Assembly: GCA_020344215.1 (NCBI GenBank)
Contig: CP070815.1
Location: 2,275,563 to 2,339,562 of the forward strand
Length of the DNA stretch: 64,000 nucleotides
Direction of reading: 5' to 3'
Source: Gemmatimonadota bacterium
Lineage (GTDB): Bacteria; Gemmatimonadota; Gemmatimonadetes; Palauibacterales; KS3-K002
Shown: piece by piece, positions 52,037 through 61,137 of the stretch
Numbering within the stretch: position 1 is the stretch's first letter
How the letters are laid out: every line of letters begins with the position of its first letter
Position numbers and translations under genes: made by a program
The notes under the pieces: generated by a model
Database searches by the model: none
Told to the model about the DNA's origin: nothing
Seen by the model: the letters and a program-made list of their open reading frames with translations, nothing else

Positions 52037-52324
52037 CGTGGCATCCTCCAGTGTGCGGGTTAGAGCCTCGCGAGTCTCTACCTATTAAGACGCACTCGGT
52101 CAACAAAACCCACGGTTCGGTACACCTGCGGCTTCAGGTAACCTGCACCGATCGATCTCGACTGTCCACGCGAATGGCCACAGCGTCGGCATTGCGCAAT
52201 CAATGCCGACGGCAGTAGCCAGCGACCGCTCGATTTTCGACGGAAACTACGAGGTCTATGTGATGAACTTGAACGGACCCAGTCGACTACGACTCACACG
52301 CGGCCCGTGACACGAGGTCCGCGT

Positions 52325-53230
52325 TCAGCCGTGTCTGATGAACGTCCCCTCTCGGAGCTCGGCGATAGCCTGCCGGAGCTGGTCCTGGGTGTTCATGACG
52401 ATCGGCCCGTACCAGGCGACGGGCTCCTCGATGGGTCTCCCCGAGACCAATAGGAACCGGATTCCATTCTCTCCGGCCTGCACGGTGATGTCTTCACCGC
52501 TGTCGAACAGAACCAGCGATCGGTTCCCAGTTGTGTCCGGCACCGGGGTATCGGTGGGGTCGGGGCCTTCCGTGAGCACGGCTCGGGGCTGCGAGGCGGT
52601 GCGGAACGTGCCATCCCCTTCGAAGACGTAGGCGAAGGCATGCCGGTACGTTTCGACGGGCAAGTTCTTGCGTTGGCCCGGCGGGACCTGCACGTCCAGG
52701 TAGCGGGGGTCGGCCGCGATGCCGTCCACTGGACCGGTCTGCCCCCAGAAGCTGCCACAGATGACCCGAACTCGGGTGCCGTCGTCGTCGGTCACCTCGG
52801 GGATGTCGTTTGACGAGACGTCCTGATAGCGAGGAGCGGTCATCTTCAGAGACGAGGGCAGGTTGGCCCAGAGCTGGAACCCGTGCATCCTCCCCTGCAC
52901 GTCGCCCTGCGGCATCTCCTGATGGAGGATCCCGCTACCCGCCGTCATCCACTGCACGTCGCCGGCCCCCAACCTGCCACTGTTGCCCAGACTGTCGCCG
53001 TGGTTCACCGTACCGGCCAGGACGTAGGTGATGGTCTCGATGCCGCGATGCGGATGCCAGGGAAAGCCGGCGAGATAGTCTTCGGGGCGCTCGTTGCGAA
53101 AGTCGTCGAACAAGAGGAATGGATCGAACTCGCCGGTGTTCCCGAAGCCAAAGGCACGACGCAACTTCACGCCCGCGCCTTCCACGGCGGGCTTCGCTTC
53201 GATGACCCGCTTGATCGGTCTGATCGACAC
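52325..53230 (-). CDS. Pirin-family protein
   Basis: 301 aa. N-terminal cupin with FPWHPHRGIETITYVL and the iron-ligand pair completed in GILHQEMP; C-terminal cupin domain KNLPVETYRHAFAYVFEGDG. Pirins bind a single metal; some have quercetinase or redox-sensor roles. GTG at 53230 with GAGGAG. It stands alone on the minus strand beside the redox block. Confidence 0.93.
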   Translation of the reverse strand: MSIRPIKRVIEAKPAVEGAGVKLRRAFGFGNTGEFDPFLLFDDFRNERPEDYLAGFPWHPHRGIETITYVLAGTVNHGDSLGNSGRLGAGDVQWMTAGSGILHQEMPQGDVQGRMHGFQLWANLPSSLKMTAPRYQDVSSNDIPEVTDDDGTRVRVICGSFWGQTGPVDGIAADPRYLDVQVPPGQRKNLPVETYRHAFAYVFEGDGTFRTASQPRAVLTEGPDPTDTPVPDTTGNRSLVLFDSGEDITVQAGENGIRFLLVSGRPIEEPVAWYGPIVMNTQDQLRQAIAELREGTFIRHG

Positions 53231-53348
53231 GGCTGCTCCTCGTTTAGTGGGTGTCGAGATTGCGGTGGGGTAACGCGCCCGCCGGTGTCAGGGTTCCCCG
53301 CGGGAAGACAGCGTGTGTTCGGGATGGTAGCGCGCGGCCGGACCCGCG

Positions 53349-54191
53349 TCAGGGAATAAAGCTCTCCAGGCGACTCAGTAGCTCGGCCTGGTCAGCGGCG
53401 CCCGAAACACCGACGATGGAGCCATCGCTCATCACCACGCCGACCAGGCCGCGGTAGGGGATCTCTCGGTACAGAACCGTGAGCCCCTCGTCCTCCAGCG
53501 AGGTCCAATCCCCGGCCAGCGCTTCCCACACTGATGCCGGCGAGGAGCCGGCCGGCGGTAGGACGACGAACCCCTGCCAGGTCGCGTCGCCGGCGCCACT
53601 GTAGTCGGCAAAGACACAGCCCGGGAGCTCTGTGAGTCCAAGGAACCCCTCACGCTGATATCCCTCGCTGCCCGCGACCTTGCCGTTCTCGGGTAGCAGT
53701 CCCAGCTCGGCGGGTAAGGTAGTTTCGCCGGGCAGCGCGCGGGCCAGCGCCTCGAGCAGCTCGCGACCGCTCGCTTCGGTCAGCTTGCCTTCGATCGCGT
53801 TCAGCTTCGCGTACGTAGCGCCCTTCAACAGGAGCGCCTGGTACGGTGGCGAGACGGCCGCCACGGTCGCCCCGGGCAGAGGCGCTCCTCCAGCAGGATT
53901 CTCCTGGTTGAACACGCCCAAGGCGTTGAGCGGCGAGCCCATGTCGTAGAGATCGACGGTGACCACCAGATCGCCCGAGGCGAGGTCGGCGGTCCTGCAG
54001 GTCTGCACATCGTACTGGATGAAGAGCTCGGCAGCTCCGTTTATGTACTCCCACAGGTTGTCGGCGTCGTAGGTCAGCACGTCGCCGGCCCGGGTCCAGC
54101 CGTCGACTTCCGGGAAGTCCGAACCCTGGCCGGAGCAGGAAAGAAAAGGGACCGCAACGACGAGCGCCGTCAGCGATATCATCCGTTTCAT
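53349..54191 (-). CDS. DUF6599 lipoprotein
   Basis: 280 aa. Lipobox PFLSC gives Cys19. The family core reads GWTRAGDVLTYDADNLWEYINGAAELFIQYD and DLYDMGSPLNALGVFNQE, with a C-terminal ELLSRLESFIP. The 61138-62049 gene has the same core, making two DUF6599 paralogues in this window. Function is unknown; the association with DUF362 and ferredoxin-like genes recurs here. ATG at 54191. It follows the aldo/keto reductase gene on the same strand with a 15-base gap. Confidence 0.85.
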   Translation of the reverse strand: MKRMISLTALVVAVPFLSCSGQGSDFPEVDGWTRAGDVLTYDADNLWEYINGAAELFIQYDVQTCRTADLASGDLVVTVDLYDMGSPLNALGVFNQENPAGGAPLPGATVAAVSPPYQALLLKGATYAKLNAIEGKLTEASGRELLEALARALPGETTLPAELGLLPENGKVAGSEGYQREGFLGLTELPGCVFADYSGAGDATWQGFVVLPPAGSSPASVWEALAGDWTSLEDEGLTVLYREIPYRGLVGVVMSDGSIVGVSGAADQAELLSRLESFIP

Positions 54192-54206
54192 TGCATGCGC
54201 CCTCGT

Positions 54207-55604
54207 TCACGCCAGTGTCAGCAGATCATGCACCTGGAGCATGTTGGGTAGTATGTCGATCCCGTGCGGGCAAGCGCCGGCGCAGTCCCCAGCGCAATCG
54301 GTGCAGGCGGAGGCGTCCGTGCCTTCCAGCCCTGCGTACAGCGTCATGGCGTACTTCTCGTTTCCCTGTCCCTCGTAGTAATAGGCGTAGCGCATGATCG
54401 TACTCACCGGCACATCGTGAGGACAGCTCGCGCCGCACGCGGCGCATCCGTGACGACAGTACTGATCGTTCAGTGCCAGTCTGCACTCCTCCAGCATTCG
54501 CGATTCGGCCGCGCCCAGTTGGGTACCGGAGAGCGGGACCACCTTGTCGACCAAGTCGAAATCGGTGAACGCGATGCACGCCGTGTGCATATCCGGGTTC
54601 TGGAGGACCCAGTGAATGCTGCCCAGCCGGAGTTGCTCCTCGGTGAGCAGGCCGTACTGTTCGACGAAGGGGCGCGTGCGCTCGTATAGGTCCCTTTGCC
54701 GCTTGGACCGGGCCTCCAGCCGCTCCAACGCCGCCTCCCGGCTCTGGCCCCGACCGGTCATGCGCTCGATATACTGCTGCTGTTGTTCCGTGAGGTTGTC
54801 GCGGTCGACGGGCTGCCAACGCAGCACGCCCGGCGCGGTTTTCATCGCGGTGGTTCCCACGTTGTTGGCCTTGCAGGCCGCGATGATCCGGTCCCCCTCC
54901 TCGTGGTTCAGGAAGTTGTAGACCAGCAGCATAATGTCGAAGCGACCGTCCTCTGCGGCAGCACACAGCACGTCGGCCATGCTCGCCTGGTCCGGTCGCC
55001 CAGGCCCGTGGTAGGAGACGCCGGTGAAGCGAACCCGTCCTTCAGCCTTGAGCTGATCCATCGCGGCGTGGTAGCCGGGGTGGCTCAGCGCCTCGGTCGT
55101 CGACGCCAGGTGTATGCCGTAGGCGTCGACGTAGTCGGTCTGCAGGCGCTCGAGACTGCCGCGCACGCGATCGACGATCGTCTCTGCGTTGTCGTCATCC
55201 CTGATGCGACACTTCGAGGCGATGAAGATCTTCTCGCGGTCCATGTGCTGCATCGCTTCGCCGATCGCGCGCTCGGCGGCCCCGTTTCCATAGCCCTCAG
55301 CCGTGTCGAAGTAGTTGACCCCCTTGTCGTATGCGTAGCGGACTACGGAAGACTCCCTGAGCGGGACGCTACCCATGCCGACGTCGGAGACGCGCCAGCC
55401 GGTGCGGCCTAGGGTGCGATAGCTCTGGATGTGTGCATCCTGGCGGGGTGGAGTCGGGAACATGCTGGGTGTCGTACCGGCAGCGGCGGGTACTGCGCTG
55501 CCCGCCAACGCTGCTACCCCGGCAAGGGCCGCGCCACCGACTTTGACGAAGTTCCTTCGGGAGATGCGGTTATGCTCGCGTTCGGACCGGGAGTGTCTGC
55601 TCAT
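54207..55604 (-). CDS. TAT-exported aldo/keto reductase with C-terminal ferredoxin motifs
   Basis: 465 aa. TAT signal SRRNFVK (15-21) with a hydrophobic stretch to about residue 43. The AKR barrel has the catalytic tetrad D100, Y105, K131, H165. The C-terminus carries two four-Cys sets: C383, C387, C390, C394 and C434, C437, C441, C445 (the second near CTDCxxxC), predicted to bind [4Fe-4S] clusters. This AKR-ferredoxin fusion suggests electrons pass to or from the clusters outside the cytoplasm. ATG at 55604 with GAGGAG. Divergent from the DUF362/polyferredoxin operon. Confidence 0.9.
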   Translation of the reverse strand: MSRHSRSEREHNRISRRNFVKVGGAALAGVAALAGSAVPAAAGTTPSMFPTPPRQDAHIQSYRTLGRTGWRVSDVGMGSVPLRESSVVRYAYDKGVNYFDTAEGYGNGAAERAIGEAMQHMDREKIFIASKCRIRDDDNAETIVDRVRGSLERLQTDYVDAYGIHLASTTEALSHPGYHAAMDQLKAEGRVRFTGVSYHGPGRPDQASMADVLCAAAEDGRFDIMLLVYNFLNHEEGDRIIAACKANNVGTTAMKTAPGVLRWQPVDRDNLTEQQQQYIERMTGRGQSREAALERLEARSKRQRDLYERTRPFVEQYGLLTEEQLRLGSIHWVLQNPDMHTACIAFTDFDLVDKVVPLSGTQLGAAESRMLEECRLALNDQYCRHGCAACGASCPHDVPVSTIMRYAYYYEGQGNEKYAMTLYAGLEGTDASACTDCAGDCAGACPHGIDILPNMLQVHDLLTLA

Positions 55605-55842
55605 GACGCAGCTCCTCTTGGGCCAGCATGAGTGAGATCGCTACACAACGTAACTGGAACAGTTCGGTGGGGTGGGGAGGAATGCCGCTATCTCCCGGTT
55701 CGCACCGCCCGGCACTTAGCAACCACTGACATAATAACACCCTGGTGGGGGTTTCGCTGACCGCCCTACTCCCAAAAGAAGTTTGCCGCGAGTCTCGTGC
55801 TACTGTATACTGGCCGGAACCCGCAGGAGGGATCGAGAGCGA

Positions 55843-56796
55843 ATGGATCGCAGGGACTTTCTGAAGAAGACCGGTCCGGCGGTGGCCCTGGCGGCGGTAA
55901 CCGGTGGCACGGGTCTGGCCTTCCACAACCGCGAGACGGCGCTCCACCGGTCTTTGTTCGTCAAGACCGCCGACTTCGAGGTGCCGCCCGACCCCTGGCT
56001 CCCCGTTCTGACTTTAGCCACCAACACCGATCCTGTGGCGGCTCTGAATGCTGCACTCGATGCGATCGGCGGGATCGGGCGGTTCGTTCACACGGGCGAG
56101 CGGGTTGTGTTGAAGCCGAACGTCGGCTGGGACCGTACGCCGGCGCAGGGCGCGAACACGCATCCCGCCCTGGTGAGCGAGATGGTCCGCCTCTGCCTCG
56201 CTGCGGGCGCCGCCCGAGTGATCGTGGCCGACGTCAGTTGCAACGATCCCCGACGCAGTTTCCTGCGCTCCGGCATCAAGGAAGCCGGCGAAACGGCCGG
56301 AGCCAGCGTGATGCTTCCCGCCCCGGAGGATTTCGTCGACGTCGATCTCGGCGGCTCGGTGTTGACCAGATGGCCGGTGTTAAAGCACTTCGTTCAGGCC
56401 GACCGCCTGATCAACATGCCGATCGTCAAGCAACACTCTTTGACCCGCTGCACCATAGGAATGAAGAACCTGTACGGCATACTCGGTGGACGTCGCAACC
56501 GGTTGCACCAGGAGATCGACCAGTCGATCGTCGATCTGGCGGCCTTCGTTCGGCCGACGCTCACCGTAGTGGACGCTACACGCGTGATGTTCAGGGGTGG
56601 CCCGCAGGGCGGCTCGCTGGATAACCTCTCGATAGAAAACACGGTCATGTGCTCGACCGACCTGGTGGCGGCCGACGCCAGAGCGGTGGAGTTCCTCGGT
56701 CTGAGCGGCCGTCAGGTCGGTCACATCGCGTTGGCCGCGCGTTCGGGACTCGGATCGCTCGACTATCGGGCGGCAGGATACAAAGAGACAGTCTGA
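55843..56796 (+). CDS. TAT-exported DUF362 protein
   Basis: 317 aa. TAT signal RRDFLKKTG at residues 3-11. The DUF362 core reads VVLKPNVGWDRTPAQGANTHPALVSEMVRLC, ADVSCNDPRRSFLRSGI, LINMPIVKQHSLTRCTIGMKNLYGIL and DLVAADARAVEFLGL. DUF362 proteins often carry or sit beside 4Fe-4S ferredoxins; their reaction is unknown. ATG at 55843 with GGAGGG. It precedes the polyferredoxin gene by 16 bases and is paired with a second DUF362 gene at 60230. Confidence 0.88.
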   Translation: MDRRDFLKKTGPAVALAAVTGGTGLAFHNRETALHRSLFVKTADFEVPPDPWLPVLTLATNTDPVAALNAALDAIGGIGRFVHTGERVVLKPNVGWDRTPAQGANTHPALVSEMVRLCLAAGAARVIVADVSCNDPRRSFLRSGIKEAGETAGASVMLPAPEDFVDVDLGGSVLTRWPVLKHFVQADRLINMPIVKQHSLTRCTIGMKNLYGILGGRRNRLHQEIDQSIVDLAAFVRPTLTVVDATRVMFRGGPQGGSLDNLSIENTVMCSTDLVAADARAVEFLGLSGRQVGHIALAARSGLGSLDYRAAGYKETV

Positions 56797-56812
56797 TGAG
56801 CCTCCGGATCGT

Positions 56813-58477
56813 ATGAATATCCAGACCGTCAGGAACCTGCGCCGCACGTCTCAAGTAGTCTTCTTTCTCATCTTTCTCTGGCTCATTCTCAAAACGACCT
56901 TCGAGGTCGATCTCACCCCGGCCGAAATATCCGAGATAAGACTGCCCTACCCGGTATCGATCGCCCTCGAGCTCGACCCGCTGGCGGCCCTAATGACTTT
57001 GCTGGCGGGCGGCACTCTCTATAAAGGACTGCTGTGGTCGCTGGCGATTCTGATACCGACGATCTTCCTGGGCCGCTTCTTCTGCGGCTGGGTCTGCCCG
57101 CTGGGCAGTCTGAACCACTGGATATCCGGGATCCGCTCCGAGCGTGCGTGGCGTAAGGGCAAGCGGCTGCTGGAATCCAACCGCTACAAGAAGTATCAGC
57201 GGATCAAGTACTACGTCCTCTTCTTCTGCCTCGGTGCAGCGCTTCTGGGAAGCCTGCAGGCGGGGCTGCTGGACCCGCTGCCGCTCTTGGCCCGCTCGAT
57301 CGGAACCGCCTTTCTGCCTGCCCTGCACACCGCGGCGCTGGCGCTGGCGGCGTCGGCGGCCGACACCGGGATCGGCCCGGTGGCCGCCGCCGGCCAGGGC
57401 ATCTACGACCTGCTCGCCGCGACGTTGCTACCGTATAGGCAGGCGCATTTCCACGGCGTCGTGTTTATCGGCCTTCTGTTCGTGACGATCCTGTTGTTGA
57501 ACCGGGTCTTCACGCGCTTCTGGTGTCGGGGCATCTGCCCGCTGGGAGCGCTGCTCGGCGTCTTTTCGCGCTTCGCGATACTCGGGCTCGAGAAGGATGA
57601 GGAAGCGTGCGACAGCTGTAACAAGTGTCTGCTGGCATGCCAAGGCGCGGACAACCCGGATGTGGGCAGCCGCTGGCGGCAGGCCGAGTGTCATCTTTGC
57701 CTCAATTGCCAGGCGGCCTGTCCCGAGGGATCGCTCAAGTTCAAGTTCTTTCCCAACCAGCCCGACACCAAGACGAACCCCGCCGGCACGCCCAAGGTCG
57801 ACGTCACGCGCCGCAAGGTGCTGGCGTCGTTGGCCGGCGGACTGGGCGCGGTGCTGCTCTTCCGATCGGGCGATGCCCACGAGGTCAATCGCTCGCCGTT
57901 CGTGGTTCGGCCGCCGGGCTCGCTGCCCGAGGACGATTTCCTCGGTCGCTGCATCCGCTGCGGCCAGTGCATGCGCGTCTGTCCCAACAACGCCCTGCAT
58001 CCGACGCTGCTGGAGTCGGGGTTGGAGGGCCTCTGGACTCCGTATCTCATCGCCAAGATCGGCTACTGCGAGCCGACCTGCACGCTCTGCGGCCAGGTCT
58101 GTCCCACCGGCGCGATCGGCGAGTTGACTCTGACCCAGAAGGTTGGCGACGAGGAGACACAGCCGGACCGGATCGGTACGGCCTTCCTCGATCGCGGTCG
58201 CTGCCTGCCCTGGGCGATGGCCACACCCTGCATCGTCTGCGAGGAATGGTGCCCGACCTCGCCCAAGGCGATCTATTTGATGGATGAGACCGCCGTCGAC
58301 AGGTTGGGGAACGAAGTAGCAGTAAAGCGGCCACACGTCGACCCGGCGCTCTGCACCGGCTGCGGCGCCTGCGAGTACGCCTGTCCGGTGTGGGACCGCA
58401 AGGCGATCTACATCACGTCGGTGGGCGAATCGCGCTCGGAGACCAACCAGATCCTACTGGAGCGACAGCGCGCGTAG
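56813..58477 (+). CDS. NapH/NapG-like membrane polyferredoxin fusion
   Basis: 554 aa. An N-terminal membrane half with about five helices carries the NapH-type CGWVCP (91-96) and CRGICP (238-243) pairs. Six four-Cys cluster sets follow: C266-C276, C293-C303, C380-C390, C419-C430, C464/C473-C480 and C514-C524, suited to several [4Fe-4S] clusters. A twin-arginine segment TRRKVLASLAGG (332-343) and a hydrophobic stretch sit between the two halves, as if a NapG-like exported part had been fused. It should transfer electrons between the membrane and the extracytoplasmic partners DUF362 and aldo/keto reductase (inference). Confidence 0.9.
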   Translation: MNIQTVRNLRRTSQVVFFLIFLWLILKTTFEVDLTPAEISEIRLPYPVSIALELDPLAALMTLLAGGTLYKGLLWSLAILIPTIFLGRFFCGWVCPLGSLNHWISGIRSERAWRKGKRLLESNRYKKYQRIKYYVLFFCLGAALLGSLQAGLLDPLPLLARSIGTAFLPALHTAALALAASAADTGIGPVAAAGQGIYDLLAATLLPYRQAHFHGVVFIGLLFVTILLLNRVFTRFWCRGICPLGALLGVFSRFAILGLEKDEEACDSCNKCLLACQGADNPDVGSRWRQAECHLCLNCQAACPEGSLKFKFFPNQPDTKTNPAGTPKVDVTRRKVLASLAGGLGAVLLFRSGDAHEVNRSPFVVRPPGSLPEDDFLGRCIRCGQCMRVCPNNALHPTLLESGLEGLWTPYLIAKIGYCEPTCTLCGQVCPTGAIGELTLTQKVGDEETQPDRIGTAFLDRGRCLPWAMATPCIVCEEWCPTSPKAIYLMDETAVDRLGNEVAVKRPHVDPALCTGCGACEYACPVWDRKAIYITSVGESRSETNQILLERQRA

Positions 58478-58761
58478 CCTGCAACGGCGGACCACCGACA
58501 GCCGACGTGCAGGTCACGCTGCTGGTGCCCGATATCCGACAGCTTCCAGCTCTACGATCTGCCGTTCTGAAACGGGCCGCTCCTGCCTACCGTAGTACCT
58601 TCAGTGCGTATGCCCACCTCGCGAGCGACTAGTCCCACCTGTCTCCCCGGCGAAGGAACATCCCGATCGGCAAGATCGACAGACGACGGTTGTTGGACCC
58701 GCTGCGTCCAAAGTGACAGGTATAGCGGGATTCCACGGGCTCTGGTAGAGGAGAACCCGAT

Positions 58762-60219
58762 ATGCGAGGCACGATCAGAGCGTTCGCAGCGGTCCCAGTA
58801 CTCGTCGCGGTTCTCGCTAGTTGCGACGGCCAAGAGGGCCAGATCGTGGGACCCTCGGAGGACGAGGTCACGGCATTCGTCGATGTCAGGCTTGTGCCTA
58901 TGACCGGCGAGCTGACAATCGAGAATCAGACTGTCCTCGTCGATGGGCGGACGATCGTTCAGATCGGTCAGGCGGACGACGTCGCGATACCCGAAGGGGC
59001 AACGGTCATCGATGGGGCGGGAGCCTACCTGATGCCCGGACTCGCCGACATGCATGTGCATACGAGACTGGATTGGCTCAGTGACACCTGGCCGGTCTCC
59101 CCGCTACTGCTGTACCTCGCCAATGGGGTTACGACCATCAGGGATTTCCGCCCGAGCGGAGGTGACTTGACTTATCCACTAGGCTGGCGAGCTGAGATCA
59201 ACGCGGGAGTTCGGGACGGGCCCACGCTGTACACCTCTGGAAGGAGACTCTTTGCCAGCCCGGTTGACGATCCTCAGGGAACGGTCCAATGGAATCACGC
59301 TCGAGGGTTCGATTTTCAGAAATTCTACTCGTACTTGTCTTACGACGATTTCCACGCGGGAATGACGGCAGCCGGGCAGTTGTTCTTCTATACCGTCGGT
59401 CACATCCCGTTTCCCGTTGGCTTGGATGTCGTCTTGACTGAGGGTATCGACGAGATCGCTCATGTAGAGGAGCTGGTGTGGGAGTTCGTCGACTACGACA
59501 GGAACGCGGTCTTGCTCTGGCAAGAGTGGTTACCGTACGTGATCGGTGTTGTCCTGCAGCAGATCGATATCTCACAGGATTTCGATCGAGCGGCTTTCTT
59601 GGCGGAGTACGGGGACCGGTACGCGTCCGTTATCAGCAGCCTGGATAATGCAGGGATAACGATATGTACGACGATGATCGTTGACGACATCATCGTGCAG
59701 AAGCTGTTCGAACCCGCAGCGTTCCTTTCCCGTCCCGAGATCCAGTACATGCCGTCCGAGTACCTGCAGTCGTTCAGCCAGGGGACCGAGAAACATCAAG
59801 TGCAGTTCAACGGCATCGAAGGACTCGCGACTTACAAGTATGGGGTAGACAAGACGCTGTTGGACGGACTGCACCAAGCCAATGTGAGCCTGGTTCTCGG
59901 AACCGACTCGGGAACCGGCCAGATGGGCATCGTGCCCGGGTTTTCGATCCACGATGAGCTGCGGGTCTTAGTCGAAAACGGCTTTTCACCTTACGAGGCC
60001 ATTGCGACGGCCACACTCAACGCCTCCCGGGTCGTGGAGGACATGATCGGGGAAGACGATTTCGGCACCATCGAGGTGGGCAAGCGGGCCGACCTGATCC
60101 TGTTAAATGGCGATCCTCTGGCCGATCTATCGAACATCAGGGATCTTCGCGGCGTCATGGCCGCTGGTAGATGGTATGGCGCCGAGACCCTGCAACAGAT
60201 GTTAGCTATCGGCAGCTAG
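58762..60219 (+). CDS. Secreted amidohydrolase-family lipoprotein
   Basis: 485 aa. Lipobox AVLASC gives Cys21. Metal site MHVHTRL near residue 97 and a later GTDSGTGQMG segment; the composite domain ends with IEVGKRADLILLNGDPLADLSNI, the normal amidohydrolase (COG1228) closure. The substrate cannot be inferred. ATG at 58762 with GAGGAG. It sits between the two DUF362 operons and may be unrelated to them. Confidence 0.9.
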   Translation: MRGTIRAFAAVPVLVAVLASCDGQEGQIVGPSEDEVTAFVDVRLVPMTGELTIENQTVLVDGRTIVQIGQADDVAIPEGATVIDGAGAYLMPGLADMHVHTRLDWLSDTWPVSPLLLYLANGVTTIRDFRPSGGDLTYPLGWRAEINAGVRDGPTLYTSGRRLFASPVDDPQGTVQWNHARGFDFQKFYSYLSYDDFHAGMTAAGQLFFYTVGHIPFPVGLDVVLTEGIDEIAHVEELVWEFVDYDRNAVLLWQEWLPYVIGVVLQQIDISQDFDRAAFLAEYGDRYASVISSLDNAGITICTTMIVDDIIVQKLFEPAAFLSRPEIQYMPSEYLQSFSQGTEKHQVQFNGIEGLATYKYGVDKTLLDGLHQANVSLVLGTDSGTGQMGIVPGFSIHDELRVLVENGFSPYEAIATATLNASRVVEDMIGEDDFGTIEVGKRADLILLNGDPLADLSNIRDLRGVMAAGRWYGAETLQQMLAIGS

Positions 60220-60229
60220 CGTGGCCTAA

Positions 60230-61126
60230 CTAGATCAGACTGTCGTCCGTCCAGCCGAGCCTCACGAGCTCGATCTTGTCCATGGCGGCGTTGCCGAGGC
60301 CGTACTCGGTATCGGCGAGCGCTATGTGGTGGGCTGTCGGTTGCAACGGTCGGTCTTCACCGAATACCAGTCGCCGTTTCTGTTGGATGATGCGCAGCCC
60401 GACGGCGTCGGCGGCCACCGGATCGCGGCTCACGATCAAGCCGCCGTACGGCCAGGTGTAGCTCGGGTCGAAATGGTGCGGCCCGATGTTGTGGAACTGA
60501 GGGGTCAGCATCACCAGAACGTTGAGCCGCGTCTTGCCCCTGGTGATCGGAAGCTCCCACAGCTTCGCCAGACTGGCGCAGGCGTCGTCGTGATAGTCCG
60601 GCGGCCGATCGAACGTGATGTAGTTCTTGAGCAGGCTCCCGACACCGGACCACGCATGCGTGCGCATCGGTCGCGTGTTGATCAGTGCCGTGCTCCTCCG
60701 GAAGACCTCGCTTTGCAACACACCGCGGTCCGAGATCGCGACGTTCTCTTCCGAGACGCCCGCGCCCAGCACGCCGCGCACGATCGCCTGCTCCAATTCT
60801 GGCGGTGTCGGCAGGTAGCGCCACACGTTGGACTTAATGCCGACGACGTCGTCGGGTCGGATCATCTGTGCCCAGCAGTCCGACGGCGACTCTAACCCGA
60901 ACAGCGCTACCAGCGCTTCATCCAGCATCGCCTGAATCAGGTCGCCGTCGTAGTCGTTGAGGCCCGAGACGACATGCTCGTTACGAATCAGCACGACCCT
61001 GGATGTAGCAGGCTGCGTAACTCTGCCGCAGGCGGGCTCCGGCATGCCTACCGCCATGCCCAGAAAGGCGCCGCCGACGCCCTTCATGAAATCTCGTCGC
61101 GTGAGAGCTGCGTTGTCCTTGGCCAT
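60230..61126 (-). CDS. TAT-exported DUF362 protein (second copy)
   Basis: 298 aa. TAT signal TRRDFMKGVG (9-18) with a Cys33 in EPACG that could be lipidated. DUF362-type segments VVGIKSNVWRYLPTPPELEQAIVRGVLGAGV, AISDRGVLQSEVF, LLKNYIT and SRDPVAADAVGLRIIQQKR. It is quite diverged from the 55843 copy. It starts 11 bases after the second DUF6599 gene and is cotranscribed with it. Confidence 0.85.
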   Translation of the reverse strand: MAKDNAALTRRDFMKGVGGAFLGMAVGMPEPACGRVTQPATSRVVLIRNEHVVSGLNDYDGDLIQAMLDEALVALFGLESPSDCWAQMIRPDDVVGIKSNVWRYLPTPPELEQAIVRGVLGAGVSEENVAISDRGVLQSEVFRRSTALINTRPMRTHAWSGVGSLLKNYITFDRPPDYHDDACASLAKLWELPITRGKTRLNVLVMLTPQFHNIGPHHFDPSYTWPYGGLIVSRDPVAADAVGLRIIQQKRRLVFGEDRPLQPTAHHIALADTEYGLGNAAMDKIELVRLGWTDDSLI

Positions 61127-61137
61127 GCGTTTGGTCC

